64,000 nt of DNA. It comes from Rusavskia elegans (taxonomy: Eukaryota; Ascomycota; Lecanoromycetes; Teloschistales; Teloschistaceae). The position numbers and the translations under genes were made by a program. Below, one piece after another: positions 63,786-64,000 of the stretch. The notes below the pieces were generated by a model. It ran no database searches, was not told the origin of the DNA, and saw nothing but the letters and a program-made list of their open reading frames with translations. Within the stretch, counting starts at the first letter, position 1. The number at the start of each line of letters is the position of its first letter. Location: contig SAUG01000053.1 in NCBI GenBank assembly GCA_011316305.1, positions 62,001 to 126,000 on the forward strand, in the 5' to 3' direction.

Positions 63786-64000
63786 GGAGGGCAGGTGTGT
63801 GGAGTCGTTTGAGGTGGTGGGATGAGGGGATGCGGTTGGTTTTTTGAGCCGGTTGCTGTAGGGAATACTTCTTACTCAGGATATCGGTCTCGTTTTGGCC
63901 TCTGTGCTTCTTATGTGGTCTTCTTGTTCTGGAGGAGCGGTAAGTTCAATGTCTGCATTATTTGGAGAAAAGGCTTGATGACAGTATGCCTCCTGTCAGC
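63786..64000. other. Right edge, no gene seen
   Basis: 215 bases after the last gene, nothing recognised. Confidence 0.35.

Noticed and set aside
1..64000. CRISPR array, bacterial operon or ribosome binding sites
   Set aside because: The DNA is fungal nuclear sequence with spliceosomal introns; no regular spaced repeats were found.
1..64000. Secondary-metabolite gene cluster
   Set aside because: No polyketide synthase, peptide synthetase, terpene cyclase or P450 is present; the esterase, carbonic anhydrase and dehydrogenase relic are scattered.

Overview
The window is nuclear DNA of a filamentous ascomycete (Pezizomycotina, most likely a Dothideomycete). Genes carry short GT-AG introns (about 46-125 nt), several proteins have eukaryotic signal peptides, there is an APSES regulator of the StuA type, a fused ADE2 purine enzyme, a Clr5-type gene, HeLo and DUF7580-type proteins, an intron-containing tRNA-Pro, and an AT-rich inverted-repeat element whose ends differ mainly by C/T changes, as expected from repeat-induced point mutation (RIP). 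The class is inferred; no rRNA or species marker is present.

Layout. 1-5.6 kb: the 3' end of an unknown gene, then three small secreted proteins in tandem on the + strand (1374-4014), a tRNA-like Pol III element and a gene-poor stretch. 5.6-15.5 kb: a large secreted Cys-containing protein, an unresolved minus-strand gene, a beta-carbonic anhydrase, a HeLo-pseudokinase gene, ADE2 and a small conserved nuclear-type protein. 15.5-24.3 kb: a decay zone with gene debris, one secreted protein, a broken gene resembling Fe(II)/2-oxoglutarate oxygenases, tRNA-Pro(UGG) and an 850-bp AT-rich element beside it. 24.3-38.3 kb: a type-B carboxylesterase, a seven-bladed beta-propeller lectin, a short-chain dehydrogenase relic, a head-to-head pair (C2H2 gene and DUF7580-type gene) sharing a 220-bp promoter, a small dioxygenase-like gene and a seven-exon secreted oxalate decarboxylase.

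39.2-47.8 kb: a Clr5-domain gene broken by two nested terminal-inverted-repeat elements and a premature stop, a rhomboid protease, a frameshifted relic, a ZZ-like zinc-finger locus and two further inverted-repeat elements. 47.8-64 kb: a BRCT protein, the StuA-type regulator, an AT-hook/coiled-coil protein, a predicted protein with a cysteine-for-serine chymotrypsin-like domain, and several small conserved or orphan genes.

Most genes act independently, as is usual in fungi. Three loci (HeLo-pseudokinase, C2H2/DUF7580 pair, Clr5 relic) belong to families that are abundant and rapidly evolving in fungi and often linked with self/non-self recognition or signalling; the divergent pair is the best candidate for a co-regulated two-gene unit. 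Exon structures were derived by hand from reading frame, splice sites and family patterns; no alignment or transcript data were available.
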